DNA from: UBA168 sp011055275
GTDB taxonomy: Archaea > Thermoproteota > Thermoprotei_A > Marsarchaeales > UBA168
Direction: 5' to 3' (one strand)
DNA length: 64,000 nt
NCBI GenBank assembly: GCA_046635845.1
Contig: JAQQXN010000001.1
Below are positions 1 to 8,575 of the stretch, in pieces; the stretch's first letter is position 1; each line of letters begins with the position of its first letter. Below the pieces are notes generated by a model that worked only from the letters and a program-made list of their open reading frames with translations, made no database searches and had not been told where the DNA came from. The position numbers and the translations under genes were made by a program.

Positions 1-728
1 TAGTCGGCTACGTCTTCTGCTTGCCTCAGGCCATTTTCGGTAAGCTGTGGGTCGCTAGATCCGCAGAACCTGTCCTCTACGTTGAAAACCGTTTCTCCGT
101 GCCTGATTATGTAACAGATCTTAAAGTGCTTAGTTGCCTCCTGATTTATGGCAAGCTCCTTTTTGAAGTCCTCCTCGCTTCTGTCTTCCTTCAAGTAGTT
201 CTCGGAAATCATCCACGGCATCTTCGGACTACCCATCCCCTCTATACCAACGTAATCTAGCTTCTCAAGGGATCCCTTGTCTAAGAAGAATGATGCCTTC
301 TTTATCTGCTTGGCACCGAGGTTCTTGAAGTAATCGTGATAAAGGCGCATGGTATTGCCGGTGTGGGTCTCGCCGGACACCAGAAGCACCCTTTCCAATA
401 GGCTTGCCGGGAACTTTGCCCTGAGCAGCATGTCATCAAAGCGCCTCCCCTCTACCCACGTGTACTTCCTATCTATGACGACCAGGGGCCTATGACCAAG
501 TACGCCTGATATGAGAGCTCCCATTATGGCCCCTCCTCTGCCTATTCCCACTATCACTGTAGGAGAAAAACCATCTCTTGACATCTCCTGAGAGATCTTC
601 TCGGCGGCACGCGTAGCATCCTTCCAGCTCAGTTTTTTCATCTTTGAAAGGCGCTCAAGGATGTAAAGCACGGAGGAAACTGAGCCTATAACGCCCAAGC
701 TTATGTCAACTATCACTAGCCATGACAT
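1..728 (-). CDS. Membrane-anchored phosphoribosyltransferase / histidine phosphatase fusion (partial)
   Basis: Read on the minus strand from ATG at 728; the gene leaves the window at base 1, so the C-terminus is missing (about 242 residues seen). Residues 1-25 are strongly hydrophobic and look like a membrane anchor. Next comes a phosphoribosyltransferase-like domain with VIVGIGRGGAIMGALIS and the PRPP-loop-like VLLVSGETHTGNT. From about residue 205 a phosphoglycerate-mutase/histidine-phosphatase domain begins with the RHGET motif followed by QLTENGLRQAE. Both domains are clear; the fusion and its substrate are not known to me. A nucleotide or sugar-phosphate salvage role at the membrane is only inference. 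Confidence 0.8.
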   Translation of the reverse strand, partial: MSWLVIVDISLGVIGSVSSVLYILERLSKMKKLSWKDATRAAEKISQEMSRDGFSPTVIVGIGRGGAIMGALISGVLGHRPLVVIDRKYTWVEGRRFDDMLLRAKFPASLLERVLLVSGETHTGNTMRLYHDYFKNLGAKQIKKASFFLDKGSLEKLDYVGIEGMGSPKMPWMISENYLKEDRSEEDFKKELAINQEATKHFKICYIIRHGETVFNVEDRFCGSSDPQLTENGLRQAEDVAD

Positions 729-815
729 AATTTCTAAAACTCGATCGCGTTCGGTTTTAAGTTTTCCGTGAAGGATTTCGCGAAATTCAACGAAAGCAAC
801 TTACAACATGGCGAG

Positions 816-1315
816 CTATCGGGCTTCGCGCCCGCTCGTTCTTTTTGTGAATCCCTCGAGGATTGCGTTGTAGCCTTCTCTGTTCTCCCACGTGGTGATG
901 TGAGAATAATCCCTTAAAGGCGCCGAGCTCCGATCTTCCGATCCTTTCGTGAATGACCTGCGATACGTTTGGCGTCATCTCGCCGTATTCTCAGACGGTG
1001 ATCAACGTGAGAACGCCGATTTCGGGCAGACGATCAGCAATGTCCCGGTTCTTTATGGTTCCGGTTATAGCAAACTCGTTTGGTTCATCTATAATCTTGC
1101 AAACGTTCCTCTTTTCAGCGTAGCCAAGAGATGTCTTTACTTGCTCCGCTACCTGTGGATGCCCGAGCAAGTACTTGGAATAGAACTCCTGCACGGTGCG
1201 CTGGTAAGCGGTATCTACTTATCGCCGGTTTGCTCGAAGCGCCTAATGGCCTCCCTTGACTCCCTCGAGAGCCCCTGTATTAACCTTTTCATCCCATCAG
1301 GTCAATCGCGTTTGA
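816..1315 (-). pseudogene. Decayed proline iminopeptidase (alpha/beta hydrolase)
   Basis: Fragments in several minus-strand frames add up to the C-terminal part of an archaeal proline iminopeptidase: LIQGLSRESREAIRRFEQTG, then QEFYSKYL and NEFAITGTIKNRDIADRLPE, then TPNVSQVIHERIGRSEL, then HITTWENREGYNAILEGF with a stop at 816. At least three frameshifts and an internal stop separate the pieces. The N-terminal half with the nucleophile elbow is absent. The family match rests on the familiar order of these motifs; the gene cannot make a working enzyme. Confidence 0.7.
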
Positions 1316-1348
1316 CGCCGAAGGTAAAGACACGGGTTCTCGGGGTTA

Positions 1349-1454
1349 GCGGATCTCGTAACTTACCGCCTTATTGCTGGCCCTTGGAAGCCCTCTGAAG
1401 CGCGGATCTCGTAACTTACCGCCTTATTGCTGGCCCTTGGAAGCCCTCTGAAGC
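1349..1454. repeat. Perfect 53-bp tandem duplication
   Basis: Bases 1349-1401 and 1402-1454 are identical, directly adjacent copies of a 53-bp unit beginning GCGGATCTCGTAACTT. It lies in noncoding DNA behind the dead peptidase gene. The lack of any mismatch suggests a recent duplication. Confidence 0.95.
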
Positions 1455-1716
1455 TATGTACAACTTTACGGGCGTTACATGTCGTTGCACCCTGCCTGCC
1501 TTACCGTCTTCTGTGGACGGTGATATGACCTGGCGCTCGCGTAACCTCGAACCGGATTAGGCGTCTCTTTTTCTGCCTGGTCGTTGGATTCTTTTTTAGG
1601 CGCCCTAGAACTTACGAGCTTACTTCGGTCACGACGCGTTTCCAGCCCTTGCTAGACGCCGGCGCGGCGATTACGCAACGCGCGTTGGATGTGCCTTGAC
1701 TTGAAACGGCGCAAAG
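1455..1716. other. Noncoding stretch, nothing recognised
   Basis: Between the tandem duplication and the Rieske gene both strands lack a credible reading frame. The texture resembles the decayed DNA upstream, but no family could be assigned. Confidence 0.5.
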
Positions 1717-2694
1717 CTACGCAGTGAGTTCTTTTTGAGGAACCAGAAGCTTTTGCAGCTCCTTGTCCGCGAAGTACATCCTCCTGTAAGTCACGATGGG
1801 AAGGTCGGCATGTATGAGCCTATCACCGACCACATCTCCGAGTTGGCTTGAGACCACCCTTCTGTCTTGGTGAAGCACGTAAACGTTGAAAGGCATCAAA
1901 ACCTTTGCCAACAAGCTGTCAATTGGGTTAACTCCTGAAGCTCTAAGATACGCGATGATGTATACCTTGGTGCTTTTATCATTAACTGGCGCAAAGAAGG
2001 CCACGATTCTCAGCCCCTCAGATATGTGGTTCTCCCATACGTTGGGATATATGAACCACAGGTAGTTCTCCTGCGCGGTGACGTCTACCTCTTCTGCCCT
2101 CAGCAGCTTTTGCCCCACGTCTACCTCGTTGTGAGGGTAAACCTTGAAAGAGAGGTCATCGACTCTCTTTACGACCGGCCCTTGAGCAACGATCCTTCCT
2201 CCCCTTCCTATGGTATTCCTGTGCACGAAAGGAAGGTGAAACACGTCGAGCTGGTTTTCGACGGCTCTGGGAAGGGGGATTGGCCACACCTCCCAATGCT
2301 CCGCGCGCGCGGAAAGACCAGCCAAGTCGTCGAGGAACCTAGGTCCGGGTGAGGGCTCGCCCTCGCCGTACCAGAGCCAAATTATGCCGAACTCTTCGTG
2401 TGTTGGAATCGAGCTGGCCTTTATGTGCGCTGGGAGAGGCGTGGCCCTTCCCATTGCCGGCACGGTCACCACGTTGCCGTTTCCATCAAACTGAAAGCCG
2501 TGGTAGGGGCACTCAATGCGGTCACCAGCTACGTTGCCCAAGGAAAGCCTCGCACGCCTGTGAGGGCAGAGGTCCCGAAGGGTCCAAACCCTTCCTGACG
2601 TTCCCCTCCACACGACGAGGTCAAGCCCAAGCCTTTTGACCCCTATGGCCTTGCCCCTCTTTACTTCTGAAGAAGAAAGCGCCGCTATCCACAT
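1717..2694 (-). CDS. Rieske [2Fe-2S] ring-hydroxylating oxygenase, alpha-subunit type
   Basis: A 325-residue oxygenase. The Rieske centre is CPH at about residue 43 with CPYH 16 residues on (C-x-H-x16-C-x2-H). The mononuclear iron site is seen in the segment ENQLDVFHLPFVH around residue 165. Trp2 followed by a short strand is the usual N-terminus of vanillate demethylase/pheophorbide oxygenase-like proteins, which supports ATG at 2694; a TATA-like CTTATC lies about 25 nt upstream. Such enzymes hydroxylate or demethylate aromatic, terpenoid or sterol-like substrates and need a reductase partner, which is not encoded nearby. The substrate is unknown. Confidence 0.85.
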   Translation of the reverse strand: MWIAALSSSEVKRGKAIGVKRLGLDLVVWRGTSGRVWTLRDLCPHRRARLSLGNVAGDRIECPYHGFQFDGNGNVVTVPAMGRATPLPAHIKASSIPTHEEFGIIWLWYGEGEPSPGPRFLDDLAGLSARAEHWEVWPIPLPRAVENQLDVFHLPFVHRNTIGRGGRIVAQGPVVKRVDDLSFKVYPHNEVDVGQKLLRAEEVDVTAQENYLWFIYPNVWENHISEGLRIVAFFAPVNDKSTKVYIIAYLRASGVNPIDSLLAKVLMPFNVYVLHQDRRVVSSQLGDVVGDRLIHADLPIVTYRRMYFADKELQKLLVPQKELTA

Positions 2695-2968
2695 AAATTA
2701 AAGCCGCCACGGCTGATAAGCCTTGAGCAAAGCAAAGGCGGCACTTAAGGTAAAGCATCGAGCGGAAGCGGCAACGATTCCGGAATAGTAAATACCTAAC
2801 TAGTAACTTAACTCGAGATAAACGCGCGTCGCGTCCGGACGGGTGAATCTAAGCGGTCTTTGCGACGAGATCATCAAAACGCAATACGGTTTTAGGTATA
2901 TATCAAGCATCGGTTCTCGGCTCGTTTTACGCCCCTCTGTGCTTGTCCATAGCGAGCTCAAGCGCTAG

Positions 2969-3367
2969 TTAGGTGCCGGACCTCTGTTGGTTGCTAGCTC
3001 TTACCTCTTCCAGCAGCCTTTTGGCGACTTCAACTACACCCTCGGCCATCTTAAGGGCCTCCTCTCCATCCCTTTTTGAGTAGAGGCGGTCTGGTGGCAA
3101 CCCGCTTTCCGAGTCGCCGTACATTGACGGCTCCCTCTCCCTCCTCAGGACCCTTGAGAAGTAGGCCAGCTCGTCCACGCGTTCTGCGAACCAGGCCGGA
3201 AAAGAGCGCTTCATCTCCCTCAGCACCGGGCCCACGTCATGAAGTTTTGGCACCTGAGCGCCCACAAGGCTCAAACACGCCTTAAGCGAGAGCTCTACGG
3301 CTTCCTGGCACTGCCTGACCACGTAAGCATAGTTTCCCTCCTCTTGTGCCATGTTTGCGTACTTCAC
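2969..3367 (-). CDS. HEPN-domain protein of a HEPN/MNT pair
   Basis: About 132 residues from GTG at 3367, mostly helical. NYAYVVRQCQEAVELSLKACL is the typical HEPN helix that pairs with a minimal nucleotidyltransferase. Homology-like sequence (ALSYVNQAEDRV) continues upstream in frame to an ACG at 3418, which overlaps the stop of the MNT gene. That position would be ATG if one base were T instead of C, so the natural start may be 3418. HEPN/MNT pairs often act as toxin-antitoxin modules in which MNT modifies HEPN; the toxic role is family knowledge and is not shown here. Confidence 0.75.
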   Translation of the reverse strand: MKYANMAQEEGNYAYVVRQCQEAVELSLKACLSLVGAQVPKLHDVGPVLREMKRSFPAWFAERVDELAYFSRVLRREREPSMYGDSESGLPPDRLYSKRDGEEALKMAEGVVEVAKRLLEEVRASNQQRSGT

Positions 3368-3410
3368 CCTGTCCTCTGCCTGATTAACGTAAGAGAGAGC
3401 CAGATCTAGG

Positions 3411-3899
3411 CTATTCGTAGTTTATCACCTCACCCCCTTTGTAGTTGTGCTTCCTCCAGTACCATGCCTTTCCGAGCTTCACTCTCTCGTAGCCCAGCTT
3501 TTTCAAGACCTCCCTTTCCCTTTCCAGTACCTTTGAGAAGAAGTCGTCCTTGTCGTATAGGATAAGGGCATCTTCGGTGAGATCCATGTAGAAAGTAGAA
3601 AAGCCGTCCGCCTCCTCAGGCGTCTTCATTATGGGCGATACCTCGACTGAGTAGCCCTTTGCCCACGCGGCGGCCAGCTCGTCAGCCAGCTCCCTTTCGA
3701 CCTCGTCGAACAGCTTTGACCTGTCAAGTTGGCCCTCGGGTAGCCCTCTGGTCACTATGAGCACGTCAAGGTCGCTATCCGCCCTTGAGTCACCTCTCGC
3801 AACGCTGCCGAAAACCACCACGGATACGAGGTCGTCGCCGAAGCGCCGCTTCAGAACCTCTAGGAGCTTGTTAGCTATGGAGGCGTAGGGTTCTTGCAC
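3411..3899 (-). CDS. MNT-type minimal nucleotidyltransferase
   Basis: 162 residues from GTG at 3899. The nucleotidyltransferase signature VVVFGSVARGDSRADSDLDV (G-S-x-x-R-G then D-x-D) is at about residues 25-45 and carries the metal-binding aspartates. It lies directly upstream of, and touches, the HEPN gene on the same strand, which is the standard MNT-HEPN operon order. Known relatives AMPylate or oligo-AMPylate their HEPN partner; that activity is inferred here. Confidence 0.85.
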   Translation of the reverse strand: MQEPYASIANKLLEVLKRRFGDDLVSVVVFGSVARGDSRADSDLDVLIVTRGLPEGQLDRSKLFDEVERELADELAAAWAKGYSVEVSPIMKTPEEADGFSTFYMDLTEDALILYDKDDFFSKVLEREREVLKKLGYERVKLGKAWYWRKHNYKGGEVINYE

Positions 3900-4414
3900 G
3901 AAGGCTTCAGGCGTTCGTTTAAAAGTCTTCTCAAGTGCTGCCGTCTTTCCATGAAAGCACGCGATCTTGCAACTCCGTTGGTCGGAAACTAGCGGATAGC
4001 CTCTTCAGTAGGTCGGGGACAGGTTTTTCTTTTGGCAATGCCAGAAGACCGACGCGGGCGCTGCCGTCTAGTAGAACGAGGTGTATTGAGCTTTTCCTTC
4101 ATTTTTAAGCAATGGGCTTTTTTCGCGGTCGCTAACGCTGTTGCGCGCTTATCAGCAAGCCCGTTTTTGCAATGCAATTGGGGAACTGCAAGTCATGGGA
4201 TCATTCCATTGAGGGGCTGGCAGAGATAGCTTACGCACCCCACGAGACCTTAGAGATAGTAAGGAAAGGACACGAATAGCCGAGAAGACGTCGGCCATAG
4301 TTGAGCTTAACCCGCTTTGACTGATAAGCTCGGGCGTCCTCATAGCCAGGTCACCGAGGAGAGGGGCGACGACTTGGGAAGGTACCCAGCGAGGCGGGAG
4401 TGAGGTCGTCCGTG

Positions 4415-4573
4415 ATGGGGAAGGTAAGGGAGAGCGCTGGAAGGTACGTAACGCTTTACGCGAATGACGGGAAGGCAGAGGAGGCAAAGGACATATACGT
4501 CAAGGACGAGCTTGATGAGGTTTGGGAAATGCTGGGATGCGAGCCCGTGCAGAATTCATCCTTCTTCACTAGA
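4415..4573 (+). other. Unrecognised ORF remnant ending at an IS200/IS605-type hairpin
   Basis: From ATG at 4415 the frame reads as plausible acidic protein (GKVRESAGRYVTLYAND..., DELDEVWEMLGCEPV) and then turns into low-quality sequence at the hairpin at 4576. I do not recognise the family. It may be the end of a small host gene or cargo truncated by an IS200/IS605-like element. Confidence 0.3.
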
Positions 4574-4575
4574 GG

Positions 4576-4595
4576 CCCCGCCCGTAAGGGCGGGG
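4576..4595 (+). repeat. GC hairpin typical of an IS200/IS605 (TnpB) right end
   Basis: CCCCGCCC GTAA GGGCGGGG is a perfect 8-bp stem with a 4-nt loop, followed by TAGTTTA. Such hairpins mark the right end of archaeal IS605-group elements and the guide RNA tail of TnpB. No tnpB lies beside it, so this is a solo end. It could instead act as a terminator. Confidence 0.5.
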
Positions 4596-4722
4596 TAGTT
4601 TACCCTCCCAAAGCCTTGATTGGTTTATGCCGCGAGCGCGCACCGCCACAGCGGCTTGTGTTGGAAGGAAGTTGTTCGACGCTACCCTTGCAAGGGCAGC
4701 CAGAACCAGCCTTTGGAAGCTT

Positions 4723-5799
4723 TCAAGCATGCTTTGCAGCTTCCGCCGCCTTGAAGAACATGGGCCAGAAGGGATCCTGCGCTGGTCTTCTTATCCTTTC
4801 CTCGCTGCCGTCTTTCCTCGTTAAGGACACGTAGTTGCCGTCGACAACTTCTCCTATCACGCCCGCCCTAATTCCCCCCTCTTCGAGGATCCTGATCGCT
4901 TCTTCCGCTTTATCCCTCTTAACCGTGGCCACCATCGTTCCCTCGCTTATTGAAGAGTATAGGTCAGCGCTTTTGCCCGTCAGATCGGCAAAAAGTTTCA
5001 CTATCTTCTCGACCCTCTCGTCATAGAAAAGATCTTCCTCGCGCACGATTATTCCATGGCCGCTTGCCTCAGAGATGTCATTGAGCGCTCCCCATACTCC
5101 ATATTCGGTGGCATCGTGCATTGATGTGACGCCCGTTCTCAGGCCTATCTTTGAGAGAGCCATGGCGTCTTTTACGACCGATTGCATGTAAAATATGCCG
5201 GATGCCGCATGCGCGAAGTCCTTACCGTAGCTTTTCTCAACGACATTTGGGAACATGGCGGCAAGTATTCCAGCGGCCTCGATTGCCGGGCCTTTTGTCA
5301 CTATGACCACGTCCCCGGGCTGGGCCATCTGCGTGGTCACGTAGCCCCCTTTTGGCGCAACGGAAAGCATGGTCATGCCTCCTATCATGGGGTAATCCGT
5401 CCCCTCGTACTTTCCGGTATGCCCTGCAACTATTGAAATATCGAGCCTCTTGCACTCGTCGCTTATTCCCCTCCACATCTTTTCAAATTGGTCTCTTTTC
5501 ATTTTCTTTGGCAGGTTAAGGTCTATGGCCGCGTACATGGGAGGAGAGCCCGATACGGCCACATCGCTGGCAAGGATGTGGACGGCAAACCAAGAGCTTC
5601 TTTCCCAGCCGTATTCAGGTACCACGAACACGGGATCCGTTTTTACTATCAGGGCCCTATCGTCCAGCTCGATAACCCCAAAGTCAACCCCCGATCTCGG
5701 CGGAACCACAACCTCTTTTCTTTTCTTTCCGAGGTTTCTGTATATTATCTCCTCAAAGATTTCCGGGGGAAGCTTTCCAAGGTCAGGAAGGTCGCTCAC
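4723..5799 (-). CDS. AIR synthase-like (HypE/ThiL/PurM superfamily) protein
   Basis: 358 residues of the ATP-dependent AIR-synthase fold. Seen: an N-terminal SGVDFGVIELDD segment, the phosphate-binding HILASDVAVSGSPP around residue 85, the central SIVAGHTGKYEGTDYPMIGG, and GVTSMHDATEYGVWGAL with the usual D/H cluster. It fits the archaeal group often labelled HypE-like, although no hydrogenase genes are nearby. The divergent neighbours are thiE and thiD and the promoter gap is only about 55 bp, so a thiamin-linked kinase role such as a ThiL replacement is possible; this is inference from context. Confidence 0.75.
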   Translation of the reverse strand: MSDLPDLGKLPPEIFEEIIYRNLGKKRKEVVVPPRSGVDFGVIELDDRALIVKTDPVFVVPEYGWERSSWFAVHILASDVAVSGSPPMYAAIDLNLPKKMKRDQFEKMWRGISDECKRLDISIVAGHTGKYEGTDYPMIGGMTMLSVAPKGGYVTTQMAQPGDVVIVTKGPAIEAAGILAAMFPNVVEKSYGKDFAHAASGIFYMQSVVKDAMALSKIGLRTGVTSMHDATEYGVWGALNDISEASGHGIIVREEDLFYDERVEKIVKLFADLTGKSADLYSSISEGTMVATVKRDKAEEAIRILEEGGIRAGVIGEVVDGNYVSLTRKDGSEERIRRPAQDPFWPMFFKAAEAAKHA

Positions 5800-5828
5800 G
5801 CGATAGGAATGCGTTGATCATATAAGCA

Positions 5829-5836
5829 TTTATAAG
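5829..5836 (+). promoter_or_regulatory. TATA box of thiE
   Basis: TTTATAAG sits about 25 nt upstream of the thiE ATG at 5855, the spacing expected for leaderless archaeal transcription. The divergent AIR-synthase-like gene starts at 5799, so this short AT-rich gap serves both directions. Confidence 0.7.
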
Positions 5837-5854
5837 CTGCTTAAAATTCAGGTC

Positions 5855-6475
5855 ATGAAGGTCCTTCCCAAGGGGCTCTATGGGATAACGGTCAGGAGAT
5901 GGGGTCATGATCACGCAACGAGCGCCAAACTTCTTCTTGAGGCTGGCGCAAGAATAATTCAGTACAGGGAAAAAGAGCCGCTGTCAGCAAGGGAAATGAT
6001 AGCTCAGGCGAAGAAGGTTAAGGAGCTCTGCGAATCATACGGAGCGCTTTTCATAGTGAACGATAGGGTAGACGTTGCGTATGCGTCTGAGGCGGATGGC
6101 GTTCACGTGGGACAAGAGGACTTTCCGGCAGGAATTGCGAGGAAAATGCTTGGGGACGCGATAATAGGGGTCTCGGCGAGCACGGTCTCAGAGGGGGTCA
6201 AGGCGGAGGAAGACGGTGCGGACTACGTGGGCGCGGGTTCCGTATTTCCAAGCAGCACGAAGCCGGAGGAAAGGATTCTTGGCATTGAAGGGCTCAAGCA
6301 GCTGGTGGGTCTCGTCAAAATACCGGTTTATGCGATAGGGGGGATTAGGCTCGAGCACGTGAGGATGCTCAAAGGCCTTGGCGTAGCGGGAGTCGCCGTG
6401 ATATCCGCGATATTTGCCTCTGAAGAGCCGAGGAAGGTGGCGAGGAGCTTCGTGGAGGAGTGGGAGAGGGAATAG
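5855..6475 (+). CDS. thiE: Thiamin-phosphate synthase
   Basis: 206 residues, full length for the family, a TIM-barrel enzyme joining HMP-pyrophosphate and the thiazole phosphate into thiamin phosphate. Key segments: IIQYREKEP near residue 35, FIVNDRVDVAYASEADGVHVGQEDFP at 70-95, GVSAST, ADYVGAGSVFPSSTK and PVYAIGGI. ATG at 5855 lies right behind a TATA box, so the transcript is probably leaderless. It is followed 31 bp later by thiD, its pathway partner. Confidence 0.95.
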   Translation: MKVLPKGLYGITVRRWGHDHATSAKLLLEAGARIIQYREKEPLSAREMIAQAKKVKELCESYGALFIVNDRVDVAYASEADGVHVGQEDFPAGIARKMLGDAIIGVSASTVSEGVKAEEDGADYVGAGSVFPSSTKPEERILGIEGLKQLVGLVKIPVYAIGGIRLEHVRMLKGLGVAGVAVISAIFASEEPRKVARSFVEEWERE

Positions 6476-6506
6476 TAGACTTTTAGCTCAAGCCCTGATA
6501 TGTCCC

Positions 6507-7448
6507 ATGCGCTTTGCCATGACCATAGCGGGTTCGGACTCGGGCGCTGGGGCTGGGATGCAGCAGGATTTGAAGACCTTCACGGCCCTTGGGGTCTATT
6601 GCGCAACGGTTATCACGTCAATAACAGCTCAGAACACGTTCGAGGTGACGGCCATATACGACCTCCCGGCGAAAATGGTGGAAGCTCAGATTGAGGCGGT
6701 TCTTGCGGACTTCAACATCACTTACGGGAAAACTGGGATGCTCAGCAATGGTGACATAGTGAGATCCGTTGCGAGCAAGGCAAGAGAACATGGGCTAAAG
6801 CTCGTAGTTGACCCAGTAATGGTTTCGAAGAGCGGGGCGATCCTTCTAAGGCACGAGGCGATGGAGGCGCTAAGGAAGGACCTACTGAGCGCTGCATTCA
6901 TGACCACGCCCAACGTTCCTGAGGCAGAAATCCTATCTGGGATCAACATAAAGGGCGTTGAGGACATGGAAGAGGCAGCCATGAGGATAGGGGACCTTGG
7001 CCCAGATCATGTCGTGGTCAAGGGAGGACATCTGCAGGGAGCGCAGGTAACCGACGTTTTCTACGATGGGAAGGCGATTAAAAGATTTTCATACCAGAGG
7101 ATAATAACAAAAAACACGCACGGGGGAGGAGATACGCTTTCGGCCGCAATAACGGCGTACCTTAGCAGGGGTTACGACCCCTTAAGGGCTTACTCGCTTG
7201 CTAGGAGGTTTATGCAGAGGGCCATAGAACACGGTTTGAGCATAGGTAAGGGATATGGGCCAGCAAACCCGGCATATAGGTGGTTAAAACGACCTTTCCC
7301 TCCAAATCATCATAAAATCCGTAGCGGTTTCGATGGAGAAGGCCGCGCAAGCCTTGCGAAGTTTTGCACCTCGTGGCCCCTCTGTTTGTTTGGGGAGAAC
7401 TCGCTAAGGCCTTGCAAGGCCATCAGCGTTCACCTTGCCCATATCTGA
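6507..7448 (+). CDS. thiD: Hydroxymethylpyrimidine (phosphate) kinase
   Basis: Ribokinase-fold kinase that makes HMP-PP for ThiE. ATG at 6507 begins MRFAMTIAGSDSGAGAGMQQDL, the standard N-terminus; GVYCATVITSITAQNT follows, NTHGGGDTLSAAI is the anion hole with catalytic Asp, and GYGPANPAYRW is the usual C-terminus. Family proteins stop there (about 260 aa), but here the frame meets CGA at 7290-7292 and runs on for 52 residues without homology to the next stop. The tail is probably a lost TGA stop. The kinase itself looks intact. Confidence 0.93.
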   Translation: MRFAMTIAGSDSGAGAGMQQDLKTFTALGVYCATVITSITAQNTFEVTAIYDLPAKMVEAQIEAVLADFNITYGKTGMLSNGDIVRSVASKAREHGLKLVVDPVMVSKSGAILLRHEAMEALRKDLLSAAFMTTPNVPEAEILSGINIKGVEDMEEAAMRIGDLGPDHVVVKGGHLQGAQVTDVFYDGKAIKRFSYQRIITKNTHGGGDTLSAAITAYLSRGYDPLRAYSLARRFMQRAIEHGLSIGKGYGPANPAYRWLKRPFPPNHHKIRSGFDGEGRASLAKFCTSWPLCLFGENSLRPCKAISVHLAHI

Positions 7449-7559
7449 TCGTTTTCAAGGTGTCGAGCAGCGCGGAGTTTTTCGGCGACAGGATTTTTGA
7501 AAGCTTTTTTAATGCGGCTTTTGTTGCTTTTTGACCTTTTGAGCATGGTTGACTAAAGG

Positions 7560-7860
7560 TTTAGGCTAAGCAGGCCTTATCGTGGTTATAGCGGGAGCGC
7601 CGCAGCTTTCATCTTTGCCGTTGAAGGCCTCGCCCGTTAGGGCAGGAGATAGAGGGAGGGGCGCATGCCACCGCAAAGATGGGCATGTTTCTCAAAGGCG
7701 CCCCGGTAGCACAAGCGCGCGATCGCGACCTCAACGCGACGAGTAGCCCATGCCTTAACGAGCGATGCTGTCAGAGGCATAAGAGGTACGCAAGCAAAAA
7801 AGACCAAGGCGCGCAGCGCTGCCCGAAGCCCCGCCCGCAAGGATGGGATATTACCGAGAT
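7560..7860 (+). pseudogene. Decayed TnpB-like tail with two degenerate IS605-type hairpins
   Basis: Noncoding DNA between thiD and the NifX-like gene. Two imperfect copies of the GCCCCGCCC...GGGCGGGG hairpin occur at 7628-7647 and about 7829-7846. A short plus-strand stretch reads ARDRDLNA, which resembles the third RuvC motif of TnpB (D-x-D-x-N). The rest is too decayed to align by eye. It is probably the debris of IS200/IS605-group insertions. Confidence 0.35.
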
Positions 7861-7861
7861 A

Positions 7862-8254
7862 TTACTCATGGGATGTTGAATAGGGCGCTAAAAGAATATT
7901 TCGTTTCTGCCTAGGCGCGTGCACGTGCTCTCCTTGATCCGTTGCGGCAGAAAGCTCTTTTAAGGAACCGCTTATGAACGCCTCTACCCCTTTTTCCTCT
8001 GGCCCTTTACTCGAGTAGACCTTGATCCCCACTTTTTTTGCATACGCGAAGGCTGGCCTTCCGATGTCCGCCACGATCAGGTGGCTTACCGACCTCTGCG
8101 TCAGCGAGTTCATGGTAGCTATGCCCCTAAGTGGATCTGTGAGCGCAGGATTGGCGTACTTCTCGACCAGACCATTTTCATCGTAGACGTGAACCTCCTT
8201 GGCGTCTCCTGGATCTGCCGTTTGCCCATCCGATACCAAAACTGCGAACTTCAT
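7862..8254 (-). CDS. NifX/NifB-like (dinitrogenase iron-molybdenum cofactor) domain protein
   Basis: About 130 residues: MKFAVLVSDGQTADPGDA, an EVHVYD strand, HLIVADIGRPAFAYAKKVGIKV and VEAFISGSLKEL. This is the small NifX/NafY-type RNase H-like fold that binds metal-sulfur cofactors or acts as a redox adaptor. A paralogue lies at 56911-57387. There are no nif genes, so nitrogen fixation is not implied. Near the end the frame passes a CGA at 7903-7901 and adds 11 unrelated residues, so the natural end may be there. Confidence 0.75.
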   Translation of the reverse strand: MKFAVLVSDGQTADPGDAKEVHVYDENGLVEKYANPALTDPLRGIATMNSLTQRSVSHLIVADIGRPAFAYAKKVGIKVYSSKGPEEKGVEAFISGSLKELSAATDQGEHVHAPRQKRNILLAPYSTSHE

Positions 8255-8298
8255 GAAGTCGAAGAACGAAGCGCTATAAGCGTTCCCGGCCGGCCCAG

Positions 8299-8424
8299 CG
8301 CGCGGTTTCCGTTGCTAAAGGGACTCGCCGAGAGTTGCCTGAGCTTTCATGATGGGCCCGCGCGTAAAACCGTTGGAAAGGCGCAGAGCGCCTAACCTAG
8401 CGGGCCGTTGACGGAAACCGCGCG
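8299..8424. repeat. Inverted repeat pair, possible MITE or structured RNA
   Basis: CGCGCGGTTTCCGT at 8299-8312 and its exact reverse complement at 8411-8424 enclose 98 bp of GC-rich noncoding DNA between two divergent genes. Fourteen perfect paired bases could form a long stem-loop or mark a tiny transposon. No target-site duplication was identified. Confidence 0.6.
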
Positions 8425-8575
8425 GTTTAGGGGATCTCAGCATCAGGTGTCCGCTCATGGGATCTGATCGTGAAGAAGAAAAGGATGGCCTGTCTCCAGA
8501 TCAGGTGACGTGGCTTTCCCGTTTGATTTTGCGATCGTAGAAATCCTTATGAACACTAGATACAAGAAAAAACGC

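Noticed and set aside
949..1398. 149-codon plus-strand frame
   Set aside because: It runs antisense to the proline iminopeptidase remnant and through the tandem duplication; composition is not protein-like.
1530..1560. GGTTCGAGG on the minus strand as a tRNA T-arm
   Set aside because: No acceptor or anticodon stem could be built around it.
4152..4487. 111-codon minus-strand frame
   Set aside because: Ser/Pro/Arg-rich shadow without start context; the plus strand nearby looks slightly more protein-like.
7862..8254. Nitrogen fixation from the two NifX-like proteins
   Set aside because: No nifHDK, nifB or nifEN genes; this fold is widespread in non-fixing archaea.
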